From positions 1 to 64,000 of the forward strand of contig NZ_JACHJI010000025.1 in the NCBI RefSeq assembly GCF_014203535.1: a stretch of 64,000 bases of DNA. Reading direction: 5' to 3'. Positions 26,709 to 35,191 of this stretch are shown piece after piece. The stretch comes from Streptomyces griseomycini. GTDB taxonomy: Bacteria > Actinomycetota > Actinomycetes > Streptomycetales > Streptomycetaceae. Positions within the stretch are counted from its first letter, which is position 1; each line of letters begins with the position of its first letter. The notes under the pieces are model-generated. The model did not search any database. It was not told where the DNA came from and was given only the letters and a program-made list of their open reading frames with translations. The position numbers and the translations under genes are program-made.

Positions 26709-27995
26709 ATGGATCCGGTCATGAGCGACACCGCAGGCGCGTCCTCCGAGCAGCCGGGGGGCCGGCGCGCCCTCGGCCCGGGGACCGGCGCCTCGGCGAG
26801 CGGACGGGGGCGGGCCCGGCGCCGGCGGCGCTGGGTGCGCGGTACCGGATTCACGGTCGCCGCCGTGCTCGTCGTGGCCGCCGGGGCCGGATGGGCGGTG
26901 TACCTGGAACTGGACGGGAACATCACCCCGGACGAGGCGGCCGCCGCCGAACTCGAGCGGTTCGAGAAGGAGCGGCCCACCGCGCTGGTGAGGGACGCCC
27001 GGAACATCCTGCTGATCGGCTCGGACTCGCGCGCCGGGGAGGAGAACCGCCGCTACGGACGGGACGTGGGGACCGAGCGGTCCGACACCGCGATCCTGCT
27101 GCACCTGTCGGCGGGCCGGCGCAGCGCCACCGCGGTGTCCATCCCCCGGGACCTGATGGTGGACGTGCCCGGCTGTCTGCGCCGGGACGGCACCCGCACC
27201 GAGCCGGTGTTCGCGGCGTTCAACACCGCCTTCGAGAGGGGCGGTTCGGCCTGCTCCGTCCGCACCGTCGAGAAACTCACGGACATTCGCGTCGACCACC
27301 ACGTCGTCGTCGACTTCCGCGGCTTCAAGGAAATGGTCGACGCGGTCGACGGCGTCGAGGTGTGCCTGCCCGAGCCCATCGACGACAAGGACGCCGAACT
27401 CGAACTGCCCGCGGGCCGGGTGACGCTGAACGGGGAGCAGGCCCTCGGCTACGTAAGGGTCCGGAAGTCCCTCGGCGACGGCAGCGACACCGACCGGATG
27501 GAGCGCCAGCAACGCTTCCTGGGGGCGCTCGTCAGCAAGGTGCACAGCAATGACGTTCTGCTGAATCCGGTGAAGCTGTATCCCGTTCTGGACGCGGCCA
27601 CCTCGTCGCTCACGACCGATCCGGAACTGGCGAGCTTGCGCGGTTTGTACGAACTCGTCCGCGGGCTGCGGAACATTCCCACGGAACGTGTGCAATTCCT
27701 GACCGTTCCGCGGGAGGCGTACGTCCACGACGTCAATCGCGACCAGCTCGCGGAGCCCGCGGCGGAGGAACTGTTCGACCGGCTGCGCAGGGACGCTCCG
27801 GTGGTGATCGCACGTGGTGACGCACGCGGTCCCGCCGCGGAGAACGGGGGCGGCGCACCGCGGGCGAAGGCGGACGGCGGAGACACGGACGGTGACGGGA
27901 AGGGCACGGAAAAGGAGGGTGCGGAGCCTTCCGGCACCCCCTCCCCGGCGCCGACGTTCACCGGGAACACGGCCGCCGAGGACACCTGCGCGTAA
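26709..27995 (+). CDS. LCP family protein 1 (no LytR_C domain)
   Basis: A 428-residue membrane-anchored LytR-CpsA-Psr protein. These enzymes move undecaprenyl-linked glycopolymers onto peptidoglycan. A basic cytoplasmic N-terminus precedes one membrane helix at about 48-66. The LCP domain then shows ILLIGSDSRAGEENRR, ERSDTAILLHLS, SIPRDLMVDVPG, DHHVVVDFRGFKEMVDAVDG and LNGEQALGYVRVRK, which includes the phosphate-binding Arg residues. The C-terminus is an acidic, Gly-rich tail with no LytR_C domain. An alternative ATG is four codons downstream at 26721. It is the first of six LCP genes in 12 kb. Confidence 0.92.
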   Translation: MDPVMSDTAGASSEQPGGRRALGPGTGASASGRGRARRRRRWVRGTGFTVAAVLVVAAGAGWAVYLELDGNITPDEAAAAELERFEKERPTALVRDARNILLIGSDSRAGEENRRYGRDVGTERSDTAILLHLSAGRRSATAVSIPRDLMVDVPGCLRRDGTRTEPVFAAFNTAFERGGSACSVRTVEKLTDIRVDHHVVVDFRGFKEMVDAVDGVEVCLPEPIDDKDAELELPAGRVTLNGEQALGYVRVRKSLGDGSDTDRMERQQRFLGALVSKVHSNDVLLNPVKLYPVLDAATSSLTTDPELASLRGLYELVRGLRNIPTERVQFLTVPREAYVHDVNRDQLAEPAAEELFDRLRRDAPVVIARGDARGPAAENGGGAPRAKADGGDTDGDGKGTEKEGAEPSGTPSPAPTFTGNTAAEDTCA

Positions 27996-28242
27996 GGCCT
28001 GCCCCGGGGCAACTCCGAGACGGGGAACTCCCGTCCAGGGAAATGGGCGAATTGCCCGGTTGTAGGGACGTGGAATATGTCACCGCCGTCGCCTTAAACC
28101 GATCGGTGCCGTTAGTGTGAGCCGATCCGGTGCGTCCGTTCCCTCAGGTCCCTCCTGGGGTCGCGCACTGCGTGACCGAGACCCGAGCGCCTTGGAAGGG
28201 GGAAAGGCGCCGCGTGGCCCCGACGGAGGATTCAAGCGAACC

Positions 28243-29991
28243 GTGGACGCGCAAAGCCGTGGGCGGGCGGAGAACATCGACCCCGCAGACCAGTGGGTGC
28301 TCAACCCGGAAACCGGCGAATACGAACTGCGACTGAGCCCTTCCGCACCGCAGTCATCGATTCCCGGCCCCCGCCGGCCCCGGCCCTCCGGCGCGGGCGC
28401 GGCGCGCGGCCGCACTGCGGCCCCCGGGCGCGCACCGGAGCGTCCCGGCCGTGAGACGCCCGGCCGGGAGGTGCCGCCGCGCAGGCGCCGGGGCGCGCCG
28501 GAGGAGCCGCCGCCGGGACGGCGCGGTCGCCGGCCGGCGAAGAAGAAGTCGAAGGCGAAGAAGGCGCTGCTGTGGACCGGCGGCACCATGGCGTTCGTGG
28601 TGCTCGCCACCGGCGCGGCCGGCTACCTGTACCTGGAGCACCTGAACGACAACATCGAGTCCCTCCCCGACGACGGCGCGAGCACCGGTGGCTTCCGCAA
28701 GGACGAGGCCATCAACATCCTGCTGATCGGCACCGACAAGCGCACCGGCGCGGGCAACGGCTCCTACGGCGACAAGAACAGCGCCGGGCACGCCGACACC
28801 ACGATCCTGCTGCACGTCGCCAAGGACCGTACGAACGCGACCGCGCTCAGCATCCCGCGCGACCTGATAGTCGACATCCCCGACTGCCCGACCACGCAGG
28901 AGGACGGCACCAAGGAGGTCATCCCGGGCTCCCCCGGCGTCCGCTTCAACGAGAGCCTCGGCCAGAGCGGCCGCACGCCCAGCTGCACCATGCGGACCGT
29001 GACCGAACTGACCGGGATCAAGCCGGACAACTTCATGGTGGCCGACTTCAACGCGGTCAAGACGCTGACCTCGGCGGTCGGCGGCGTCGAGGTCTGCCTG
29101 GCCAAGGACATCGACGACGAGAAGTCGCACCTGAAGCTGCCCGCGGGCACCCACACCATCGAGGGCGAACAGGCCCTGGCGTTCGTGCGCACCCGGTACT
29201 CGGTCGGCTCGGGCGGCGACCTGAGCCGGATCGGGCTGCAGCAGCAGTTCCTGAGCTCGCTGATGCGCAAACTGAAGTCGAACGACACCCTCACCAGCCC
29301 GTCGAAGATGATCAAGCTGGCCGAGGCGGGCACCAAGGCGCTCACCGTCGACTCCCAGCTGGACAGCATCAACAAGCTCAAGGACCTCGGTCTGGAACTG
29401 GGCAAGCTCGACACCAGGAACCTCACCTTCACCACCGTGCCGGTGAAGGACAACCCGGCGGAGAAGGTGAAGGCGACCGTCGTCGTCGACGAGTCCAAGG
29501 CCCCGGAGGTCTTCTCCCTGATCAAGAACGACGTGTCGTTCACCGAGGTCAAGCAGCAGAAGAAGGAGGAGAAGGACGCCGTCGCCGCCCGGCTGAAGGG
29601 CGAGAAGGCACCGGCCTCCGAGGTCCGGGTCCGCATCATGAACGGCGGCGCACCGGGGGGCAGCGCCCAGGAGATGCTCAACTGGCTCCAGCTCCAGCAG
29701 GGCGTCACCAAGTCCGAGAACGCCGGCAACGCACCGGAGGACCTGAAGAAGACCACGCTGGAGTACGCCCCCGACCAGGCCGCCCAGGCACGGCGCCTCG
29801 CCGACCTCCTCGGCCTGTCCGGCTCGGCGATGAAACCCGGCGAGAGCGTCACCAACTCCCAGGGACTGCCCGCGATGACGCTGACCCTGGGCGAGGACTT
29901 CGAGGGCGCGGGCACCCCGCTCACGCCTCCGGACAAGGCGCCGGACGACATCGAGAAGTCCACGGCGGACAAGGTCGAGTGCGCCAAGTGA
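28243..29991 (+). CDS. LCP family protein 2 with LytR_C domain
   Basis: A 582-residue LCP protein. The N-terminal cytoplasmic motif VDAQSRGRAENIDPADQWVL is followed by a Pro/Arg/Gly-rich stretch, a membrane helix near 105-125 (ALLWTGGTMAFVVLATGAAG), the LCP domain (ILLIGTDKRTG, HADTTILLHVAKDR, SIPRDLIVDIPDCP, GEQALAFVRTRYS) and a LytR_C domain at about 460-555. The GTG at 28243 is preceded by GGAGGA, and the same start with the same upstream context occurs in the next paralogue. From 29542 to 29901 its DNA is identical to that paralogue. Confidence 0.92.
   Translation: MDAQSRGRAENIDPADQWVLNPETGEYELRLSPSAPQSSIPGPRRPRPSGAGAARGRTAAPGRAPERPGRETPGREVPPRRRRGAPEEPPPGRRGRRPAKKKSKAKKALLWTGGTMAFVVLATGAAGYLYLEHLNDNIESLPDDGASTGGFRKDEAINILLIGTDKRTGAGNGSYGDKNSAGHADTTILLHVAKDRTNATALSIPRDLIVDIPDCPTTQEDGTKEVIPGSPGVRFNESLGQSGRTPSCTMRTVTELTGIKPDNFMVADFNAVKTLTSAVGGVEVCLAKDIDDEKSHLKLPAGTHTIEGEQALAFVRTRYSVGSGGDLSRIGLQQQFLSSLMRKLKSNDTLTSPSKMIKLAEAGTKALTVDSQLDSINKLKDLGLELGKLDTRNLTFTTVPVKDNPAEKVKATVVVDESKAPEVFSLIKNDVSFTEVKQQKKEEKDAVAARLKGEKAPASEVRVRIMNGGAPGGSAQEMLNWLQLQQGVTKSENAGNAPEDLKKTTLEYAPDQAAQARRLADLLGLSGSAMKPGESVTNSQGLPAMTLTLGEDFEGAGTPLTPPDKAPDDIEKSTADKVECAK
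29542..29901. repeat. 360-bp tract identical to 31734-32093 (copy 1)
   Basis: Base-by-base comparison shows no difference between this tract and 31734-32093, both inside LCP genes. With the flanking 114 bases on the left (from 29428) the similarity is 468 of 474. It covers the charged linker and LytR_C domain. The upstream LCP domains differ clearly in both DNA and protein. Confidence 0.97.
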
Positions 29992-29999
29992 CCTGACGG

Positions 30000-30034
30000 G
30001 ACTGCCCCGCGTCCTCCGGGGCGCGGGGCAGGTC
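30000..30034 (+). terminator. Hairpin terminator after LCP gene 2
   Basis: CTGCCCCGCG (30002-30011) pairs with CGCGGGGCAG (30022-30031), with an inner CC/GG. It lies about ten bases after the stop codon. Confidence 0.7.
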
Positions 30035-30470
30035 CGTTCCACGGCGCGAGGGGTGGGGGAGACACCGCGATGACGCGGAGCGGTGTGCACGGGGGCCCGG
30101 CCGACGCCGGGCGGGCACGGCCTGTCCGGAGCCGCCGTCACCGGAGGCCGGGGACCTGCCCGAGGAGGCCGGCGCCCTCAGCGGCCCGGGGACCGGCGCC
30201 TGCATGGGCGTGTACCGGCCCCACCGCTGGTAACGGCGTGCCCTCGCTCCCCTCGGCAACCAGGGCCCCGATGGCGTGGATTGCCCCGGTCCGGGACGGG
30301 GAATTCTTCACTGGCATCACTCCGTCACCAAGGGGACGGATAATGTGAGGGCTGAAGTGCCCCGGCCGCGAGGGCCTGTCCCGGCGTCGCGCACGGTGGT
30401 GCCCCGTACCCGCGGACGCCCTCCGGAAGGGGGCAGTGCCGCATGCCCCCGACGGAGGATTCGAGCGACC
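30035..30470 (+). other. Spacer and probable promoter region of LCP gene 3
   Basis: After the terminator this stretch of some 430 bases has no credible gene. The part at 30295-30355 is AT-richer and contains GGATAATGTGAGG (30336-30348). This resembles the GTTAGTGTGAG found in the same place before LCP gene 2 (about 28112-28122), so it may be a shared -10 region. I see no matching consensus -35. Confidence 0.45.
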
Positions 30471-32183
30471 GTGGACGCGCAAGGCCGTGGGCGATCGGAG
30501 GGCATGGACCCCGCAGACCAGTGGGTGCTCAACCCGGAGACCGGCGAGTACGAACTGCGACCGGGCCCGGCCGTCCCCGGCCCCCGCCGGCCCGCGTCGT
30601 ACGGCACGGACGGCGCGGACGCCACCGCGGGCGGCCGTACCCGGATACCCGGCCGAGCGGTGCCGCCGCAGCGCGGGCGCCGGGGCGCCCCCGACGACGG
30701 GCCGCCCGGACGGCGCGGCCGGCGGTCGGCGCAGAGGAAGCCGAAGGCGAAGAAGGCGCTGCTGTGGACCGGCGGCACCATGGCGTTCGTCGTCCTGGCG
30801 GCCGGCGTCGGCGGTTACCTCTACCTCAAGCACCTCGAGGGCAACGTCACGACGACGGACGTGGGCGACGCCGGCAGCAGCGACTTCAAGAAGGACGAAG
30901 CCTTCAACATCCTCGTCATCGGCACCGACAAGCGCACCGGCAAGGGCAACGAGGGCTACGGCGACAAGGGCAGCAAGGGGCACGCGGACACCACGATCCT
31001 GCTGCACGTCGCCAAGGACCGCTCCAACGCGACCGCGCTCAGCATCCCGCGCGACCTGATCGTCGACATCCCCGACTGCCCGACGAAGCTCGAGGACGGC
31101 ACGGAGAAGGTGATCCCGGGCCTGCGGGGCGTCCGCTTCAACCGGAGCCTCGGCGAGAGCGGCCGGGACGCCGGCTGCACCATGCGCACGGTGAAGGAGG
31201 CGACCGGCATCCAGCCCCATCACTTCATGATGGCCGACTTCAACGCGGTCAAGACCCTCACCACCGCCGTGGACGGGGTCGACGTCTGCCTCGAACACCC
31301 CGTGGACGACGAGGACTCGAAGCTGAAGCTGCCCGCCGGCGAGTCGAAGGTCGAGGGCGAGCAGGCCCTGGCCTTCGTCCGCACCCGGCACAGCTTCGGC
31401 AACCAGGGCGACCTCGACCGGATCAAGGTGCAGCAGCACTTCCTGGCCTCGCTGATGCGCAAGATGTCCTCCAGCGACACCCTCACCAGCCCCACCAAAC
31501 TGGTGAAGCTGGCCGAGGCCGCCACGGAGGCGCTGACCGTGGACGAGGCCATCGGCAAGGTGAGCACGCTCAAGGACGTCGCCCTGGAGCTGAAGAAGGT
31601 GCCGACGAAGAACATCTCCTTCACCACCGTGCCGGTGAAGGACAACCCGGCGGAGAAGGTGAAGGCGACCGTCGTCGTCAACGAGTCCAAGGCCCCGGAG
31701 ATCTTCGACCTGATCAAGAACGACGTGTCGCTGACCGAGGTCAAGCAGCAGAAGAAGGAGGAGAAGGACGCCGTCGCCGCCCGGCTGAAGGGCGAGAAGG
31801 CACCGGCCTCCGAGGTCCGGGTCCGCATCATGAACGGCGGCGCACCGGGGGGCAGCGCCCAGGAGATGCTCAACTGGCTCCAGCTCCAGCAGGGCGTCAC
31901 CAAGTCCGAGAACGCCGGCAACGCACCGGAGGACCTGAAGAAGACCACGCTGGAGTACGCCCCCGACCAGGCCGCCCAGGCACGGCGCCTCGCCGACCTC
32001 CTCGGCCTGTCCGGCTCGGCGATGAAACCCGGCGAGAGCGTCACCAACTCCCAGGGACTGCCCGCGATGACGCTGACCCTGGGCGAGGACTTCAAGGGCG
32101 CCGGGGTGCGGCTCGACGGCTCAGGGACGTCGGTGCCGGACGTGGAGAAGTCCACGGCGGACAAGGTCGAGTGCGCGAGCTGA
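30471..32183 (+). CDS. LCP family protein 3 with LytR_C domain, paralogue of LCP 2
   Basis: A 570-residue LCP protein with the same plan as LCP 2: N-terminal VDAQGRGRSEGMDPADQWVL, basic Pro-rich segment, membrane helix at about 98-118, LCP domain (ILVIGTDKRTGKGN, HADTTILLHVAKDRSN, SIPRDLIVDIPDCP, FNRSLGESGRD, GEQALAFVRTRHS) and LytR_C domain. The GTG at 30471 has GGAGGA upstream with the same spacing as LCP 2. The LCP domain has diverged, whereas the C-terminal third is almost identical in DNA, so concerted evolution is likely. It ends at a strong terminator. Confidence 0.92.
   Translation: MDAQGRGRSEGMDPADQWVLNPETGEYELRPGPAVPGPRRPASYGTDGADATAGGRTRIPGRAVPPQRGRRGAPDDGPPGRRGRRSAQRKPKAKKALLWTGGTMAFVVLAAGVGGYLYLKHLEGNVTTTDVGDAGSSDFKKDEAFNILVIGTDKRTGKGNEGYGDKGSKGHADTTILLHVAKDRSNATALSIPRDLIVDIPDCPTKLEDGTEKVIPGLRGVRFNRSLGESGRDAGCTMRTVKEATGIQPHHFMMADFNAVKTLTTAVDGVDVCLEHPVDDEDSKLKLPAGESKVEGEQALAFVRTRHSFGNQGDLDRIKVQQHFLASLMRKMSSSDTLTSPTKLVKLAEAATEALTVDEAIGKVSTLKDVALELKKVPTKNISFTTVPVKDNPAEKVKATVVVNESKAPEIFDLIKNDVSLTEVKQQKKEEKDAVAARLKGEKAPASEVRVRIMNGGAPGGSAQEMLNWLQLQQGVTKSENAGNAPEDLKKTTLEYAPDQAAQARRLADLLGLSGSAMKPGESVTNSQGLPAMTLTLGEDFKGAGVRLDGSGTSVPDVEKSTADKVECAS
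31734..32093. repeat. 360-bp tract identical to 29542-29901 (copy 2)
   Basis: This is the partner of the tract in LCP gene 2, in direct orientation about 2.2 kb away. The identity stops abruptly where the C-terminal tails diverge (GEDFEG against GEDFKG). Confidence 0.97.
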
Positions 32184-32253
32184 CGCCCGCGTGAGCCGGT
32201 CGGCGCGGCCGACCGGAACTAGTTGAAGCCGGTTCGGTTCCGGAGGGCAACTG

Positions 32254-32295
32254 ACGGGCCCGTCGTGCGTCTAACAGGACGCAGGACGGGCCCGT
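32254..32295 (+). terminator. Long hairpin terminator between LCP genes 3 and 4
   Basis: An 18-base left arm (32254-32271, starting ACGGGCCCGTCG) and right arm (32278-32295, ending GACGGGCCCGT) pair with one mismatch around the loop TAACAG, followed by TTTC. It should end transcription of LCP gene 3. It also argues that LCP gene 4 starts downstream of it. Confidence 0.85.
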
Positions 32296-32337
32296 TTCAT
32301 GACGCGAGGAGTTGCCCGGGGTGAGAAGGACGTGGCA

Positions 32338-33954
32338 GTGACACAGAACGCCGTGCGGGCGGCACTCCCCGACGGCCGGCGGGAACCGGCTTCCGACGAG
32401 GACCCGAAGGAGGGCCCGTCCGACGGCGACGGCGGCGACGCGCCCGCCTCCGGCGCGGACGGCGGCCGCCGTCCGCGCCGCGGACGCCGGCTGCTCAAGT
32501 GGTCCGCGGCGGTGCTCGCGCTGCTCATAGCCGGCTCCGCCACGGCCGGTTACCTCTACTACCAGCGGCTGAACGACAACCTCGAGAAGGACCCGCTGAA
32601 CCTGGGCGACAGCAAGGTCGCCGAGCCGACGCCGAACGCCGCCGGGCAGACCCCGCTGAACATCCTCCTCATCGGCTCCGACGCGCGGGACAGCGAGGAG
32701 AACCAGCAACTCGGCGGCGCCCGCGAGACGTTCGGCTCGACGCCGCTGGCGGACGTGCAGATGCTGGTGCACCTGTCCGCCGACCGGACCAACATGTCCG
32801 TGATCAGCATGCCCCGCGACACCCTGGTGCACATCCCCAAGTGCACCGACCCCGACGACGGGACGGTGTACCCGGCGAGCAACGGGCGGGTGATGACCAA
32901 CCGGAGCCTCGGACACGGCGGCCCCGGCTGCACGGTGGCCACCTGGCAGGAGCTCACCGGCATCCACATCGACCACTTCGTCATGGTCGACTTCGCCGGA
33001 GTGGTGTCCATGGCGGACGCCGTCGGCGGCGTTCCCGTCTGCGTGGACGCCAACATCCACTCCCGCACCTCCGACGGCAAGGGCTCGGGCCTGAAGCTGG
33101 AGAAGGGCACCACGGACATCCGGGGCGAGCAGGCCCTGCAGTGGCTGCGCACCCGGTACGGCTTCGAGGACGGCAGCGACCTCGCCCGCGCCGAGGCCCA
33201 GCACATGTACATGAGCTCGCTGGTCCGCCGGCTGCGCGAGAACGCCACCCTGAGCAGCCCCAACAAGCTGCGCAGGCTGGCCGAGAAGGCCACCGAGGCG
33301 CTCACCGTCGACCCCGGGCTCGGCACCGTCAAGGAGCTCTACGACCTGAGCACCGAGCTGCGCAAGGTGGCGCCGGAGCGCATCACCATGACCACGATGC
33401 CCAACCGCTACGTGGGTGCCCGCGTGGAGCCGACCGAGGACGCCGAGAAGCTGTTCCGGCTGGTGCGCGAGGACATCGCCCTCGACGGCAAGGACGCGAA
33501 GCCCGAGAAGGCCGAGGAGAAGGTCCCCGGGGACCCGGCCGCCGCCGACGCCGAGATCGCGGTCCAGGTCCGCAACGGCACCCGTACCGACACCCTGGCC
33601 GCCGCTCCCGGACGCACGAGCACCGTGGCCGGGGTGCTGAGGGACAAGGGCTTCGCCGAGGCGACCGCCGACACGACCGGTTCCCTCAGCGAGGAGCGGA
33701 CGGTGGTGCGCTACCCGAGCGCCGACCTGGAGGGCGACGCCCGGCGCGTCGCCGAGGCGCTCGGCATCCCGGCGAGCGCGGTGAAACGGTCCACCGACGT
33801 CTCCGGGGTCACGCTCGTGGTGGGCGCCGACTGGCGCGAGGGCACGGCCTACGAGGCGCCCGGGGAGGACGACGAGACCCCCGAGTCGGCCCACGCCCTC
33901 AACGGAGCGGACGACGAGGCCTGCATGCACGTCGACCCGGCCTTCACCTGGTGA
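32338..33954 (+). CDS. LCP family protein 4 with LytR_C domain
   Basis: A 538-residue LCP protein with an acidic/basic N-terminus, a membrane helix at about 53-75 (LKWSAAVLALLIAGSATAGY), and the LCP domain (ILLIGSDARDSEENQQLGG, LADVQMLVHLSADRTN, SMPRDTLVHIPKC, DHFVMVDFAGVVSM, GEQALQWLRTRYG). A LytR_C domain follows from about 400 (EIAVQVRNGTRTD). The GTG at 32338 has GAGAAGGA seven bases upstream. An ATG at 32299 is possible but abuts the terminator stem and lacks a ribosome binding site, so I rejected it. It converges with a glycosyltransferase gene. Confidence 0.9.
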   Translation: MTQNAVRAALPDGRREPASDEDPKEGPSDGDGGDAPASGADGGRRPRRGRRLLKWSAAVLALLIAGSATAGYLYYQRLNDNLEKDPLNLGDSKVAEPTPNAAGQTPLNILLIGSDARDSEENQQLGGARETFGSTPLADVQMLVHLSADRTNMSVISMPRDTLVHIPKCTDPDDGTVYPASNGRVMTNRSLGHGGPGCTVATWQELTGIHIDHFVMVDFAGVVSMADAVGGVPVCVDANIHSRTSDGKGSGLKLEKGTTDIRGEQALQWLRTRYGFEDGSDLARAEAQHMYMSSLVRRLRENATLSSPNKLRRLAEKATEALTVDPGLGTVKELYDLSTELRKVAPERITMTTMPNRYVGARVEPTEDAEKLFRLVREDIALDGKDAKPEKAEEKVPGDPAAADAEIAVQVRNGTRTDTLAAAPGRTSTVAGVLRDKGFAEATADTTGSLSEERTVVRYPSADLEGDARRVAEALGIPASAVKRSTDVSGVTLVVGADWREGTAYEAPGEDDETPESAHALNGADDEACMHVDPAFTW

Positions 33955-33958
33955 CGCG

Positions 33959-33994
33959 CGAAGGGCCCCTTCCCGGCCGGGAAGGGGCCCTTCG
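33959..33994. terminator. Perfect 36-bp palindrome, bidirectional terminator
   Basis: CGAAGGGCCCCTTCCCGG and its exact complement form a perfect palindrome centred at 33976/33977. It lies four bases after the stop of LCP gene 4 and 33 bases before the stop of the convergent glycosyltransferase gene, so it can serve both strands. Confidence 0.9.
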
Positions 33995-34026
33995 CCCCGG
34001 GCGGTGCCGGGCGTCGGACTCGGGCG

Positions 34027-35064
34027 TCAGGAGGCCGGCGCGTCCGCGTGGACCGCGGGCCGGCGCGAGGCGATGACCTTCTTCGCCAGCGAGCGCGGGC
34101 TGGTCAGGAAGCCCCAGCCCCACGACATGTGCATGGTGGCCAGCGCCACCGGGATCTGCAGCCGCGCCTTCAGCGGGAGCCCCTTGCCGGCCGGTATGGA
34201 GCCCAGCACGATCGCCGCGAGGTAGCCGCCGGGCACCACGAAGCCCCACGGCGTGAGCGCCGCGCCCACCACGATCCCGGCCGCGATCGCGCACACCGCG
34301 GTCGGCGGGGCGAGGTAGCGCAGGTTGATGGAGCCGGCGTGGTAGCGGGCCACGACGTGCCGCCAGCGGCCGTAGTCCTTGTACTGCTTGGCCAGCGCCC
34401 GCACGCTCGGCCGGGGCCGGTAGGAGACCTTCAGCTCCGGCGAGAACCAGATCAGCCCGCCCGCCTCGCGGATGCGGAAGTTCAGCTCCCAGTCCTGGGC
34501 GCGGATGAACTCCACGTTGTAGCCGCCCTGCCGCTCCAGCGCCTCGCGCCGGAAGACACCGAGGTAGACGGTCTCGGCCGGGCCGGCCTCGCCGCCGGTG
34601 TGGAAGGCGGCGTTGCCCACGCCGATCCTCGACGTCATCGCGGCGGCGACCGCGTGCTCCCAGTCGTTCTCCCCCTCGGCGTGCATGATGCCGCCGACGT
34701 TCTGCGCGCCGGTCTCCTCCAGGAGCCGCACGGCGGTCGCGATGTAGTTCGGGGAGAGCATCCCGTGCCCGTCGACGCGGACCACGATCGGATGGCGCGA
34801 GGCCCCGATCGCCGCGTTGAGGGCGGCCGGGGTGCGGCCGGTCGGGTTGGGCACGGTGTGCACGCGCGGGTCCTCGGCCACGAGCTCGGCGGCGATCTCG
34901 TCCGTGCGGTCCGTGGACGGACCGAGGGCGATCACGACCTCCATCTCGCCTGCGTACTCCTGGGCGAGGATCGCGCGGACCGCGCCGCGCAGATGCCGCT
35001 CCTCGTTGAGGACGGGCATGATCACGGAAACGGCGGGGAGCCGCACGTCGGGATTGGCGTTCAT
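34027..35064 (-). CDS. Family 2 glycosyltransferase (exopolysaccharide type)
   Basis: A 345-residue GT2 enzyme. VSVIMPVLNEERHLRGAV (12-29) starts the nucleotide-binding fold, VVRVDGHGMLSP near 93-104 holds the DXD-equivalent, and IRAQDWELNFRIREAGG near 190-206 holds the catalytic base region. C-terminal hydrophobic segments at about 255-295 should anchor it in the membrane. It resembles ExoA-like enzymes that elongate lipid-linked saccharides. Its place among LCP genes suggests that it builds a polymer these ligases attach. The ATG is at 35062-35064. Confidence 0.88.
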   Translation of the reverse strand: MNANPDVRLPAVSVIMPVLNEERHLRGAVRAILAQEYAGEMEVVIALGPSTDRTDEIAAELVAEDPRVHTVPNPTGRTPAALNAAIGASRHPIVVRVDGHGMLSPNYIATAVRLLEETGAQNVGGIMHAEGENDWEHAVAAAMTSRIGVGNAAFHTGGEAGPAETVYLGVFRREALERQGGYNVEFIRAQDWELNFRIREAGGLIWFSPELKVSYRPRPSVRALAKQYKDYGRWRHVVARYHAGSINLRYLAPPTAVCAIAAGIVVGAALTPWGFVVPGGYLAAIVLGSIPAGKGLPLKARLQIPVALATMHMSWGWGFLTSPRSLAKKVIASRRPAVHADAPAS

Positions 35065-35191
35065 AGGGGGCTCACGTTACCGCGAACGGGGGACACCGAT
35101 GCGCGCGCCGGGGGCGATGTGCCGGGCCGCAGATCGTATCGGCCTACGGTGCTCACGATCCCGCGCACGGCCGTCGTCCGGAGGTGTCCCC

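Noticed and set aside
30070..30348. ORFs in the LCP 2-LCP 3 spacer
   Set aside because: The composition is Pro/Arg/Ala noise, with no conservation signal and a promoter-like AT-rich end.
30503..30505. ATG inside LCP gene 3 as its start
   Set aside because: The GGAGG is too close, and the paralogue shows the conserved VDAQ start further upstream.
32299..32337. ATG at 32299 as the start of LCP gene 4
   Set aside because: It directly follows the terminator stem and has no ribosome binding site; the GTG at 32338 has a good one.
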